Source: Deinococcus fonticola
Lineage (GTDB): Bacteria; Deinococcota; Deinococci; Deinococcales; Deinococcaceae
Reading direction: 5' to 3'
Assembly (NCBI RefSeq): GCF_004634215.1
Contig: NZ_SMMH01000027.1
Location: 1 to 48,248, forward strand
Length of the DNA: 48,248 nucleotides
Shown piece by piece: positions 7,827 through 16,832 of the stretch; the stretch's first letter is position 1, and every line of letters starts with the position of its first letter. The notes under the pieces were generated by a model. The model made no database searches. It saw nothing but the letters and a program-made list of their open reading frames with translations, and was not told the DNA's origin. The translations under genes were made by a program, and so were the position numbers.

Positions 7827-10541
7827 ATGATGCGAACTGTACTGCTTCATCTGCACCCGGATGCGCTGCTACGAACACTGATCGAGTGGAAGAAGGAGCA
7901 CTCCGAGCCACCAAGCATCGTCCCCAGCCTTCAGGCAGGTCGTGACCTCAGAAAGTCACTCAGTGGCCTGGGGAAGACCATTACCCTGTCTCAACTGGCC
8001 CGCTCAGCCCTGCGTGAAGGGGGCTGGCGTCTCTTGCCAAACGCTGACCGCCTGTCTCACTTGCAGAGCCTACTGGCGGATCTCCCACTGGAGTACCTGA
8101 GTTCCCTCAGGGAGCGACCAGGAACCCCTGATGTTTTGCTGAGTCTGCTGGGTGAGCTCTTCCGGGCTGACCTTGAGCCGGTACAGCTGAAAGCGGTTGT
8201 CGCCACCGCCCGGGATCGGGATGTGGCCCTGATTTTCGAAGGCTGGGTTCAAACCTGCATCAACCAGCAGTTCTTCGATGCTGTTTCAGCGGAGTACTTT
8301 GCGGCCAGATTTGCTGCCACGCCGCGGGAATCCAGCCTGGTACACGGCTTCGCTCACTTTGACGCTGCCCAGGCCCACTGGCTCGATCGCGTACTGGGAG
8401 AAAGCAGTCTGGTGACGTTGCCCTACACTCCTGGCGGCATAGGCTTGCAGCGAACTGCAATGAGTGTGAAAGACCTTGAGGGGCGGGGTTTCACGGTGCA
8501 TCAAGCGGAGGTTGTTCCATCCGGTCTGGTGGGCCGTCAGGTGGTTCAGCGTTACGTCACTGGTCAAGTCCTCACACCCGTTCCATTGACCTGCCACGAG
8601 CTGAGCGAGATTGAAATAGAAGTCCGGGCCTGTCTCAGGCAGGTCAGAACCTGGCTCGCCGCTGGTGTGCCAGCAGAGCGGGTGGCCATCGTGACCGGGA
8701 ATGAGGAGGCGTACCTGGGAACGCTTGCTGATGTGGCGCTTGAATACCACCTGCCGCTGATCAGCGGTCAGCAGCTTCCCCTCAGGAGCACACCCCTGGG
8801 TTCCGTGTTGCTGGCCTGGATCGATGCCCACGCCCAAGAGTGGCGTTTCAGCAGCACCCGCCGCCTGCTCAGCCACCCGCTGGTGCAGTGGCCGGCTGAC
8901 CTGGGCCTCACTACCAGACGACTGCAACGTACGGCTCCCCGCGGACTCATGGCCTGGAACGCGGATCTGGAGTGGCTGGCGTTGCCAGAGGTAACGGGCT
9001 GGCCCGCAGCCCTCCAGGTGATTGAGCGCCTGCTGCTGGAAGGGGGGATTCAGGGCAGGGCCAGGCAGCATCCTGCCCTCAATGCTGCCCTGGCCGTCCT
9101 GGTGGAGGCACTTTCCACATGGTCTCAGCGCGGTGGAGAAGTGTCCAGCACGGAAGTCCTGGCTGAACTCAGTGAACTCTTGAAATCCCGCACCGTCCTG
9201 GCCCTGCTGAGCCGCAGCGGTGTGCGGGTGGCCAACCCGCTGGCCGCGCTGGGACGATCTTTTGATTGCATGTGGGTGCTGGGTTTATCGGACGGCCTCT
9301 TTCCAAGGCGCACTGCGGATCACCCGCTGGTCGACCGGTTCACCCGCCAGACCTGGGCAGCAGCCGGGGTTCACCTGCCTGACCTGACGGTGCTGGCGGC
9401 CGCACAGGAGGATCTCTTCCTGGGTGCACTGGCCGCCTGTGAGCAGGAACTGGTGGTCAGCCGCCCCCGGCGTGACCTGGGGGGACGGGGAGTGCCCGCC
9501 GGGACGTACTGGAGGAGGCTGGGGGGCAACGTACTTCCGCTGCCCAACCTGGACTGGGGCAGCGAGGCCGAGAAACTCAGCCAGGATGCCCTGGCAGGCC
9601 GTCACTTGCCCGGCCCGCTGAAGATCAGGGTCGAAGTCGAACAGGGGAGGGGAGAGGGCGTCCCCAGTCCTCACAGTGGTCAACTCCCTCAAGGGATCGC
9701 GGTGGGGGATCGGGCGTGGAGTCCGTCACAACTGCATTCCGTGGGGAGTTGCCGCTTCAGGTGGTTTGCCGAAAGGTTCCTGAAGCTGGAGGAGCAGGTC
9801 GACCCGGATGAAGTCGAGGACAGGCGAGCGTCCGGTACTCTTCTGCACGCGGGCCTGGAAGGGGCCCTGACGGGCTGGCAGGCGGGTGACCGGACTGAGA
9901 CCCTCATCACCCGTGCGAAGGCGGCTTATGAGGCCAAAGAGCGCGAACTGCTGGCCTCGGGTGACCTGCGCCCCAGTCCGCTGTGGCAGGTGACCAAACA
10001 GGAGCAACTGGAAACGCTGGAGCGGGCGGTGCAGTCGGCGGACTTCCTGCCTGCCGCTCACACCCCGCTGCACCTGGAGGACTGGCGCGAATTCACGGTT
10101 GAGGCGGGACAGTACCGGTACCAGTTGCGAGGCATCCTCGACCGGGTGGATGAAACGCCCGAAGGGCTGATGGTCACCGACTACAAGTCGAACCGCTACG
10201 TGAGTCACGTCAACCGCAGTGGCAAGAACGACCTGGAAATTCAGTTGCCTCTGTACATGTTGGGGCTGAACGCCACGAACGGCCGGTACTTCAGCATCGA
10301 GCAGGCGCAGAACCTGAAAGACGCCGCTGGCCCGCACGCCGAAAGCCCCAGGAAAAAGTACAAATGGTCAGCACACCGTGACGATGTCCTGGGGTTTCTG
10401 GAGGAAGTCGGGGAGGCGCTGGGCCGGGGAGACCTCGCGCCCAGTCCTGATGTGGATGGGAAAGCCTGCCAGTACTGTTCGTTCGCGGCGGTGTGCCGTC
10501 ACACGGTCAGCCTTGATGCAGCAGAAGGAGGCATGGCATGA
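7827..10541 (+). CDS. AddB-like exonuclease subunit with PD-(D/E)XK nuclease and Fe-S cluster cysteines
   Basis: A 904-aa protein resembling AddB, a subunit of the helicase-nuclease that processes double-strand ends for recombination and degrades foreign linear DNA. The N-terminal half is an inactivated-helicase-like region (for example FDCMWVLGLSDGLFPRR, about residues 478-494). The C-terminal PD-(D/E)XK nuclease domain carries LRGILDRVDET and LMVTDYKSNRYV (about 768-794). Four cysteines in the AddB Fe-S pattern are present: one in GSCRFRWF (about 643) and three in CQYCSFAAVCR (about 881-891). The N-terminal P-loop of classical AddB is not obvious; GLGKTITLSQLA (about 48-59) is the nearest match. 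It overlaps the addA-like gene by 4 bp (ATGA). Broken parts of a second copy lie at 22460-22781 and 23961-24036. Confidence 0.82.
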   Translation: MMRTVLLHLHPDALLRTLIEWKKEHSEPPSIVPSLQAGRDLRKSLSGLGKTITLSQLARSALREGGWRLLPNADRLSHLQSLLADLPLEYLSSLRERPGTPDVLLSLLGELFRADLEPVQLKAVVATARDRDVALIFEGWVQTCINQQFFDAVSAEYFAARFAATPRESSLVHGFAHFDAAQAHWLDRVLGESSLVTLPYTPGGIGLQRTAMSVKDLEGRGFTVHQAEVVPSGLVGRQVVQRYVTGQVLTPVPLTCHELSEIEIEVRACLRQVRTWLAAGVPAERVAIVTGNEEAYLGTLADVALEYHLPLISGQQLPLRSTPLGSVLLAWIDAHAQEWRFSSTRRLLSHPLVQWPADLGLTTRRLQRTAPRGLMAWNADLEWLALPEVTGWPAALQVIERLLLEGGIQGRARQHPALNAALAVLVEALSTWSQRGGEVSSTEVLAELSELLKSRTVLALLSRSGVRVANPLAALGRSFDCMWVLGLSDGLFPRRTADHPLVDRFTRQTWAAAGVHLPDLTVLAAAQEDLFLGALAACEQELVVSRPRRDLGGRGVPAGTYWRRLGGNVLPLPNLDWGSEAEKLSQDALAGRHLPGPLKIRVEVEQGRGEGVPSPHSGQLPQGIAVGDRAWSPSQLHSVGSCRFRWFAERFLKLEEQVDPDEVEDRRASGTLLHAGLEGALTGWQAGDRTETLITRAKAAYEAKERELLASGDLRPSPLWQVTKQEQLETLERAVQSADFLPAAHTPLHLEDWREFTVEAGQYRYQLRGILDRVDETPEGLMVTDYKSNRYVSHVNRSGKNDLEIQLPLYMLGLNATNGRYFSIEQAQNLKDAAGPHAESPRKKYKWSAHRDDVLGFLEEVGEALGRGDLAPSPDVDGKACQYCSFAAVCRHTVSLDAAEGGMA

Positions 10542-13500
10542 CGACCTTCACTGCGGCGCAGTGGCAGGCGATCAGCGACCCGGGCAGCGTCGCCATCGCG
10601 GCGGGTGCGGGAAGCGGGAAAACGCGGGTGCTTGCCGAGCGCATCACGCATCTGCTCGCGCAGGGCGTGCATCCCGGACGCATTGTCGCGGTCACTTTCA
10701 CCGAGGCGGCGGCGGCGGAGTTGCGTTCCAGGGTGGGCCGGTTCGTCGAGGAGCGCCTCAGGGCGGAGGGCGGGGCCTGGCTCAGGATTTCGGGGGAACT
10801 GCCAGCCATGACCATGGGCACCATTCACAGCCTGTGTGGCCGCATTGCGCGTGAACACCCGCTGGAAAGCGGCGCGTCTTTGACCTTCGAGGTGCTCGAT
10901 CCCCTGATGGCGAAGCTGTGGCTGGATGACCACCTCGAAAGGGTGCTCTCAGAGTTGCCGCAAGACGTCCTGCTGGCCGTACCCGGAAAGATCAGGCGGG
11001 GGGCCATCGAGGCGCTCCTGAATGACCCCATTGCAGCGCAGCAAGCCCTGGGCGTTGCGCTCGAACATCTCTCCCTTTCGCCCCAGGAGCGGGCGGTGCG
11101 GGCCTGGGAGGCGGTGCAGCCAGCGTGGGTGGGGCTGCTGGGTGACCTGGCAGCCCTGGCCGGGCCGGGCACCGATGAACTGGAGCGCATCCGGCAGATG
11201 GTGGTCAGGACAGCCACTGGCGTGCCTGTCCTGAGCGACCGGTTGCGGGCGGTGCGCTCAGCCTTCGAAACGTACAAGGGCAGCATCGGGAAAGGCTGGG
11301 ATAAGGATGCCAAGGCGGCCGTTCACGCGGCCCTGAAGGGGATTCGCACGCTGGCCCTGCGGGATGACCTGCTGGGGGAGGAAACACCCGATTCGGCGCG
11401 ACACGAGGCGGCGCTGCGGGCGCTAGCCGTGATGTTTGGACACGTCACCGTGAGGTTTGCGGAACTCAAGGCCGAGCAGGGCGTCGCCACCTTCAATGAC
11501 TTGGAGGTCTACGCCGCCCGCACCCTGGAGAGTGACGAGGTGCGCGAGTATTACGCCCGGCGCTGGACGCACCTGCTGATCGACGAGTCGCAGGACACCA
11601 ACCCGGTGCAATGGCAGGTTCTGTCAGCGTTAATGGGAGACGGCGTGAACGTCACCGTGGTCGGGGATGAAAAGCAGGGCATTTACGGCTTCCGGCGGGC
11701 GGACATCCAGGTGATCCGGCAAGCCCGGGCCTTCGTGGCCGCGCGGGGGGGCAGCGTTATCCCGATGCACACCTCGTTCCGCACGCACGCCGCTCTGGTG
11801 GAGGCGGTCAACGCCTTTTTCGGCAGCCTGATGCGTGGCCCGGACGAACTGCGCCCCACCGCCACATCCTTTGAACCACTGATCGCACACCGGACGCAAG
11901 CGCCGTCGGAGAAGGCAAGTGTGGAAGTCCACGTCCTGCAAGGAGAGCAGGGGCTGCGCGAAGCGGAGGCAGCGTACCTCGCGCAGCGCATTCAGGCCCT
12001 GGTGCTGGGCGGGCAGGCGGTCTATGACCGGGAGACCGGGCAGCTCCGTGTTGTTCGGCTGGGTGACATCGCCTTCCTGTTCCGCGCCCGCACCGACCTT
12101 AAAGTCTACGAGGAGTTCCTGACCCTGGCGGGCATTCCGTACCAGGTGCTGGGCGGAGAGGGCCTGTTCCAGCGGCAGGAGGTGCAGGACGCCCTGCACC
12201 TGCTGCTGAGCGTGGATGACCCGCACCGCGACGTGTCGCTGGCAGCGGTGCTGCGCTCACCGCTGGTGCACCTCACCGATCAGGAACTGCTGGACGTGGC
12301 GGGTCTGCGCGGGCCAGGGGAGAGCCTGTGGCAGGCGGCGGGGCGCAGCGAGCACGCGGCTGTGCGCTCGGCCTGTACCCTGATTCACGACCTGCGGGAG
12401 CAGAGCGCCACCAGCAGCGTGGGGGCACTGCTGGCAGAAGCGGATCGGCGTACCGGCCTTTTTGCCGTTCACGCGGCCCAGCCGGACGGGGGCCGGCGGC
12501 ACGCCAACCTGCGGCAGTTCCAGGCGCTGCTGCGCACCTGGGCCCTCGAAGGGCAGCGGGATCTCGCCAGCGTGGCCCTGAGGCTCCAGCAGATGCTGCG
12601 CCTTCAGGCACAGGCGGCCGAGGGCAGCAGCGCCAGTGAGCACGCCGTGAAACTGATGACCATTCACGGCAGCAAGGGGCTGGAGTTCCCGGTGGTGATC
12701 TACGCCGACGCGCTGCGGCAGGGGGGCGGCTTTCCCCCGGTGGTGCGCTTCGATCCAGAGGTGGGCGTGGCGCTGCGCCTCCCCAGGCTGGAAGGCGACC
12801 TGCCGGAGTGGGACGCGCTGGAAGTGGTCAGCAAGGAACGCGAACTGAGCGAGGACGAACGCCTGGCCTACGTGGCTTTCACCCGCGCCGCCGACCTGCT
12901 GATCCTGAGCGTCACAGCCAGGGACACCGGCGCGGCTCTGGAACGGGCCAGCACCTTCCTGCGCCACCTGCCGGACACGGGCGTGAGCCGGACGTACCTC
13001 GCGCCGGGTCAGGTGAGTGCCCCTGAACCCCTGGGCATGACCTTTGAGGTGCCGCGCCCGATTCTGCCTGTTCGCAGTGGGCCGGGCGTCGTGTTGCCCA
13101 CCACCCTGCCGGTAACCAGCGTGGCGACCTACCTGACCTGTCCCCGGCGCTTCGCGTACCGGCACGTGGAGGGGAGATTGCCGCTGGCGGCCCTGTGGAG
13201 TGAACTGGGGGAACTTACCCGCCTGAACCCGGAAGGGCGCGTGGCCGGGCGTCAGATCGGCGACGCGGTGCATCTGGCCATGGAACATGGCTGGCGCGGG
13301 GAAGAACTGCTGTCGAAAGTGGCTTACCTGGCGCTGCCCGATCAGCAGCAGGTGGTCACCCTCGTCCAGTCGTTCAGTAAGCCGGTATACGTGGGTGTCA
13401 ACACCCGTACCTACCAGCGCGAGAAGCCCATTCAGGTGCCGCTGGGTGGCATTCTCTTCGAGGGCGTGGTGGACGCCTTTGACGCCCTGGGCGGGCTGGT

Positions 13501-13777
13501 GCTGGATTACAAGACCGACCGCAGCATTTCCCCGGAGCACCACCTGCCGCAACTGTCGATCTATGCCCGGCACCTCGGCGCCTCTGAAGCGGCGCTGGTA
13601 TACCTGCGGCACGATTACCTGCACCAGTTTTCAACGCAAGACCTGCACGAGGGCTTCGAGTGGGTCAGGGAGGCCGTGGACAACATGAACCAGAGACAGT
13701 TTGAGCCGGCACCCTCGCCCCAGAAGTGCCGCCTGTGCGAATTCCGCGGCGTGTGCGCCGCCGTGGTGAGCGCGTGA
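10538..13777 (+). CDS. AddA-like UvrD-family helicase-nuclease
   Basis: A 1079-aa protein with the plan of AddA: a superfamily 1A (UvrD/RecB) 3'-5' helicase fused to a C-terminal nuclease. Walker A is AAGAGSGKTRVLAERI (about residues 21-36). Other helicase motifs are VTFTEAAAAELRSR, TMGTIHSLCGRIAREHP, DESQDTNPVQW (Walker B, about 348-358), VVGDEKQGIYGFRRAD, HGSKGLEFPVVIYAD (motif V, about 707-721) and VAFTRAADLLI (motif VI). The nuclease domain has LFEGVVDAF and LVLDYKTDRS (about 986-995), then QLSIYARHL. A CxxC-x5-C cluster, CRLCEFRGVC, closes the protein. It probably works with the AddB-like protein encoded immediately upstream. The model species D. radiodurans is known to lack RecBCD/AddAB, so a plasmid-borne copy is notable. 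Confidence 0.88.
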   Translation: MTTFTAAQWQAISDPGSVAIAAGAGSGKTRVLAERITHLLAQGVHPGRIVAVTFTEAAAAELRSRVGRFVEERLRAEGGAWLRISGELPAMTMGTIHSLCGRIAREHPLESGASLTFEVLDPLMAKLWLDDHLERVLSELPQDVLLAVPGKIRRGAIEALLNDPIAAQQALGVALEHLSLSPQERAVRAWEAVQPAWVGLLGDLAALAGPGTDELERIRQMVVRTATGVPVLSDRLRAVRSAFETYKGSIGKGWDKDAKAAVHAALKGIRTLALRDDLLGEETPDSARHEAALRALAVMFGHVTVRFAELKAEQGVATFNDLEVYAARTLESDEVREYYARRWTHLLIDESQDTNPVQWQVLSALMGDGVNVTVVGDEKQGIYGFRRADIQVIRQARAFVAARGGSVIPMHTSFRTHAALVEAVNAFFGSLMRGPDELRPTATSFEPLIAHRTQAPSEKASVEVHVLQGEQGLREAEAAYLAQRIQALVLGGQAVYDRETGQLRVVRLGDIAFLFRARTDLKVYEEFLTLAGIPYQVLGGEGLFQRQEVQDALHLLLSVDDPHRDVSLAAVLRSPLVHLTDQELLDVAGLRGPGESLWQAAGRSEHAAVRSACTLIHDLREQSATSSVGALLAEADRRTGLFAVHAAQPDGGRRHANLRQFQALLRTWALEGQRDLASVALRLQQMLRLQAQAAEGSSASEHAVKLMTIHGSKGLEFPVVIYADALRQGGGFPPVVRFDPEVGVALRLPRLEGDLPEWDALEVVSKERELSEDERLAYVAFTRAADLLILSVTARDTGAALERASTFLRHLPDTGVSRTYLAPGQVSAPEPLGMTFEVPRPILPVRSGPGVVLPTTLPVTSVATYLTCPRRFAYRHVEGRLPLAALWSELGELTRLNPEGRVAGRQIGDAVHLAMEHGWRGEELLSKVAYLALPDQQQVVTLVQSFSKPVYVGVNTRTYQREKPIQVPLGGILFEGVVDAFDALGGLVLDYKTDRSISPEHHLPQLSIYARHLGASEAALVYLRHDYLHQFSTQDLHEGFEWVREAVDNMNQRQFEPAPSPQKCRLCEFRGVCAAVVSA

Positions 13778-14757
13778 GTGCCCCGGCCACCAAGGCCCAG
13801 CGCGTGCGGGCCCTCCTGGAGTTGCTTGCCCGCGCAGAGTGCAGTCCCAGGGAGATCACCCAGCGCCTCCAGCTACCGGCGAACAAGCTGCGCAGCGTGC
13901 AGCGCGACCTGGGAGAACTGCTGAACGAGGGGGAGATCGAGCGGCTTCACAGCGGCAAATACCGCGTGCCCCCCAGGGGGGCCCTCTTTAACGCGGTGGA
14001 GGCGCTGGCGGTCTACTCGGCGGCGAGGATGCTCTACCACCATGCCAGCGAGTACAACGAGCACTACCTCAGCGCCCTGGAGAAGCTCACCACGCAACTG
14101 CCTCCCCCGGCCCGGCGGGTGGCGATGCTCGCCAATGAGGCCTACCGCAAGCGGCCCAATGCCACCACCTCGCGCACCTTCGAAATGGTGGCGCAGGCGT
14201 GGTTGCAGGGGCGGGTGCTGAAATGTGATTACCAGAGCCTCTCGAAGAAAACCCCCTCGAAGATGGAGCTGGTCATCTACTTCATCGAACTGGGGGCCAG
14301 GAACCGCGAGAGCTACGCCATCGGGGTCAACCGCCTCAAAGGCGGGGCCGACCCCTTCGTGTACCGGCTGTCGCGCATGAAGAATGCGGCGCTGCTGGAC
14401 GAGGAATGCCACATTCCCGAGGACTTCCACCCGCTGAAATTCCTGTCGAACGCCTGGGGCGTGATGACCGGGCAGCCCACGCGGGTCGAACTGCACTTCA
14501 CGCCTGAAGTGAAAGACAGGGTCGCGGAGACGCATTTCACGCCGGACGCCCAGGTGCGGGTGCTGAACAGCGGCCACACCCGGGTGGTCTTTACGGTAGG
14601 CGGCTGGCTGGAACTGGTGCACTGGGTGCTCGGCTGGGGCGGCGAGGTGGAGGTCATCGAACCCGAGGAACTGCGTCAGGCCGTGACGCAGGGCCACCAG
14701 CGGGGCGCAGGTGTATATGCTGAGGTGCAGCAAGGACAACGCCGAAATCACCCATAG
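13774..14757 (+). CDS. WYL-domain transcriptional regulator with N-terminal helix-turn-helix
   Basis: A 327-aa regulator. The N-terminal helix-turn-helix (about residues 8-65) contains VRALLELLARAECSPREITQ and KLRSVQRDLGELLNEGEIER. The centre resembles a WYL domain (about 140-235), with LKCDYQSLSKKTPSKMEL, ARNRESYAIGVNRLKGG and VYRLSRMKNAALLDEE. The C-terminal part (about 245-315) fits the WCX extension seen in this family (RVELHFTPEVKDRVAE, VVFTVGGWLELVHWVLGWG). The start GTG 13774 overlaps the addA stop (GTGA). WYL regulators such as PafBC and DriD are known to respond to single-stranded DNA, so a DNA-damage or phage-triggered role with AddAB is a reasonable inference. A dispersed palindrome copy lies in its 3' end (14673-14689). 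Confidence 0.82.
   Translation: MSAPATKAQRVRALLELLARAECSPREITQRLQLPANKLRSVQRDLGELLNEGEIERLHSGKYRVPPRGALFNAVEALAVYSAARMLYHHASEYNEHYLSALEKLTTQLPPPARRVAMLANEAYRKRPNATTSRTFEMVAQAWLQGRVLKCDYQSLSKKTPSKMELVIYFIELGARNRESYAIGVNRLKGGADPFVYRLSRMKNAALLDEECHIPEDFHPLKFLSNAWGVMTGQPTRVELHFTPEVKDRVAETHFTPDAQVRVLNSGHTRVVFTVGGWLELVHWVLGWGGEVEVIEPEELRQAVTQGHQRGAGVYAEVQQGQRRNHP
14673..14689. promoter_or_regulatory. Dispersed palindrome copy 3 (perfect, inside the WYL gene)
   Basis: GCGTCAGGCCGTGACGC matches GCGTCA-N5-TGACGC exactly but lies in coding sequence (LRQAVTQ). Its spacer is GC-rich, unlike most others. It may be a chance match. Confidence 0.3.
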
Positions 14758-14827
14758 GCTGAGGAAGCATCACGGCCTCACCGAAAGTGCCTGACGATTC
14801 CGCCCGTTTTCCCGCCGACCTGTGTAT

Positions 14828-14867
14828 CGACGACACACCTGAGCGATTGAGCGACACGGGAGTGTCG
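14828..14867 (-). repeat. Inverted iteron and adjacent hairpin behind rep
   Basis: Bases 14828-14848 are the reverse complement of the iteron (AATCGCTCAGGTGTGTCGTCG when read on the minus strand, split here as AATCGCTCAGG and TGTGTCGTCG). A small hairpin with arms CGACAC and GTGTCG (14852-14867, loop GGGA) follows, and GAGCGACAC in it is a half iteron. It lies between the convergent WYL and rep genes, away from the main array. It could be a control site for copy number by pairing with Rep bound at the origin. Confidence 0.6.
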
Positions 14868-14912
14868 GGCGGCGCCATGATTCAACGCTGGGATTCAACC
14901 GTTCTTGCGTTC

Positions 14913-16268
14913 TCAGTCAGCAGATTTTCCTTCTACTCGCCCCTTCAGTACACGGGCAAACTCATCGCGCTGATCCTGCGTGACCGCAAGCATGGCGTCC
15001 TCCATCAGTGCCACCACGTCGAGTTGTTCATCAAGGAGAGCGCGGCGCACTCCGTCCAGCAGAGTGATTGGAATCCGGTTGCGGTAAAACAGGTTGAGAC
15101 GACGCACTGCCTTCTCTGCCGCTTGCTCCGGATTTAGCCCGGTAAATTCTGAGGTGATACTTGGTGCTTCGAGCATCGGCTCCATCCGCGAGGCTTTGAC
15201 CACAACCTCGCCTGGCTTCACAGGGCTGGCAGGGTAGGGATAATCGTCTGGATGCGTCAGGAGGTGCATCAGGGCTGCCGCTTTGGTCTTCTTGATGACA
15301 ATCACCCCGCTTTTCACCAGTGTGTCGAAGCGGTTCATGCTGTCTGTCAGGAAGGTTCGGTCGTGCTGTTTCATGAGTTTACGCACGGTTCCATCGGCGA
15401 CGCCGTAACTGGCCAGGCGGGCAGCCACCTGTGGATCCATCGGCGTGAACTCAGGGACAAACTCGTAACGGATCATCTGTTGACGTCCCCTTCCGGTCAC
15501 ATCAACAGATTTCAGGTACCCGCGCTCAATCAGTTCAGTGTGAGGAGCCTGCAAGGAGCGGCGGATGTTGCCCGGCACTGAGGAAGGGATCTTACACTGG
15601 TCGGCCCAGGCAATCAGGTTGACGTCCAGGACGTTCAGCGGCTTGTCCGGGTTGGCCGGGTTGTAGCGGGCACCGTCGAGAATGCGGTAGAGCGCCCGGG
15701 TGCGTGGCCTGGAGAGGGAGAGCATGAACACGGTGTCCAGGGGCTTGATATACCCGCCCCGGATGCTGGCGACGATGGCGTCGGCGAGGCGTCCGGCGAT
15801 GATGGTGCGCTCATCAAAGGCCCCGGCGCCATCGGCGCTCGAAAAGTCGAGGGACTCGATGAAGTGGAATTTGGCGTGCGTCCAGCGGCCCTTGGGATGG
15901 TCACGCCAGCCTCCACTCACGCTGAAGGAGGACGTGTGCAGTCTCTCCAGCGAGGTTCGCAGCAGACCGTGATACTTGCCAGTGTTGTGCCAGCCGCACA
16001 GTTTCAGGAGGGTAGTGGCACTCACAGCGAAGCGCCCATCTTCCGGTTCGCCAGACTCGATGTACAGGTTGAGCAAAGCGGAGGAAACGTCGCTATCCAG
16101 ACCGTGCGGCACGGCATACTTCGGCAGTGCCTCACAGCGCACCCGGACGATGCGTCCCTCCGCCTCGAAGTTCACGTCCCACTCGGTCTCCTCAGCCTGA
16201 TCCAGGGCCGAGATGAGGTTGAGGCGGGACAGATTGAGTTCATCGAAGCGGCTGAGCGCGTTGGTCAC
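14913..16268 (-). CDS. repA: Plasmid replication initiator, RepA/RPA family
   Basis: A 451-aa replication initiator of the RepA (RPA, PF10134-like) family, which binds iterons and opens the plasmid origin. Recognisable blocks are LSRLNLISALDQAEETEWDV near the N-terminus, LPKYAVPHGLDSDVSSALLNLY (split as LPKYAVPHG and LDSDVSSALLNLY), FAVSATTLLKLCGWHNTGKYHGLL (FAVSATTLLKLCG, then HNTGKYHGLL) and SRPRTRALYRILDGARYN. The winged-helix region around residues 60-120 is typical. The start is GTG 16268, 8 bp behind AAGGAG, chosen because no closer ATG exists. The array of ten iterons lies upstream of it, and one inverted iteron lies behind its 3' end. Autoregulation by Rep is likely from this arrangement. 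Confidence 0.9.
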   Translation of the reverse strand: MTNALSRFDELNLSRLNLISALDQAEETEWDVNFEAEGRIVRVRCEALPKYAVPHGLDSDVSSALLNLYIESGEPEDGRFAVSATTLLKLCGWHNTGKYHGLLRTSLERLHTSSFSVSGGWRDHPKGRWTHAKFHFIESLDFSSADGAGAFDERTIIAGRLADAIVASIRGGYIKPLDTVFMLSLSRPRTRALYRILDGARYNPANPDKPLNVLDVNLIAWADQCKIPSSVPGNIRRSLQAPHTELIERGYLKSVDVTGRGRQQMIRYEFVPEFTPMDPQVAARLASYGVADGTVRKLMKQHDRTFLTDSMNRFDTLVKSGVIVIKKTKAAALMHLLTHPDDYPYPASPVKPGEVVVKASRMEPMLEAPSITSEFTGLNPEQAAEKAVRRLNLFYRNRIPITLLDGVRRALLDEQLDVVALMEDAMLAVTQDQRDEFARVLKGRVEGKSAD

Positions 16269-16380
16269 GGACTGTTCTCCTTGATTGATGATTTTACTTT
16301 GTTTGAATAAAGATATTGATTAAATAATTGATGATCATCATCAAGGGACTGAGTCAGTTGCTGAGTGAGACGGACTTTTC
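16269..16380. other. AT-rich segment between rep and the iterons, candidate DNA-unwinding element
   Basis: The stretch 16280-16345 is strongly AT-rich against a GC-rich background and contains two direct copies of ATTGATGAT (near 16282 and 16326) and a near-palindrome, TTGATGATCATCATCAA. It also holds the rep promoter and ribosome site on the minus strand. AT-rich DNA beside iterons is the usual melting site of an iteron plasmid origin. Confidence 0.55.
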
Positions 16381-16389
16381 CGACCGAAT

Positions 16390-16685
16390 CGCTCAGGTGT
16401 GTCGCTATCAATCGCTCAGGTGTGTCGTCGTAAAAAGAGCTTAATCGCTCAGGTGTGTCGTTCGGCACACCGGAAACCGCTCAAGTGTGTCGTCGCGTAT
16501 CGCTCAGGTGTGTCGTCCATAACCACTCAGGTGTGTCGTTCGGTACACCTGAAACCGCTCAGGTGTGTCGTCGGTAGAAGAGGCAAATTTGCTATTCAAT
16601 CGCTCAGGTATGTCGTCGGATTTTTGGCTTAATCGCTCAGGTGTGTCGTCATGAAAATGGTAAATCACTCAGGTGTGTCGTCGGC
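16390..16685 (+). repeat. Ten direct iterons, replication origin (oriV)
   Basis: Ten copies of CGCTCAGGTGTGTCGTC with small variations begin at 16390, 16413, 16446, 16478, 16501, 16524, 16556, 16601, 16634 and 16666. Steps are 23, 33, 32, 23, 23, 32, 45, 33 and 32 bp, close to 2, 3 or 4 helical turns, so the sites would face one side of the helix. After two iterons (16446 and 16524) an inverted half copy follows (ACACCGGA, ACACCTGA). The array precedes the repA gene, as expected for Rep-binding iterons. Confidence 0.88.
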
Positions 16686-16832
16686 GCATGCTGAGACCAA
16701 ATTCAACTGCCCTCAGTACACCAGACGTAACGCTGGGACTAATGGTCTACGCCATTCCTGCTATGGCGCAGTGCTGGTCGGCGACCCTATGCTCTTCAGG
16801 CTCTTTCAGTTCCAACCCCAATGAGGTGAAGT

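Noticed and set aside
12257..13624. Long minus-strand open frame of 455 codons opposite the addA-like gene
   Set aside because: It is antisense to a strongly supported helicase-nuclease and has no recognisable domain; GC-rich coding DNA often leaves such open antisense frames.
16265..16468. Open frame on the minus strand reading DDTPERL repeats
   Set aside because: It is the translation of the iterons and of the AT-rich region; the repeats are DNA-level binding sites.
16390..16685. Possible CRISPR array
   Set aside because: The repeats are short, spaced at 23, 32-33 or 45 bp with no uniform spacers, and sit beside a rep gene; they are iterons.
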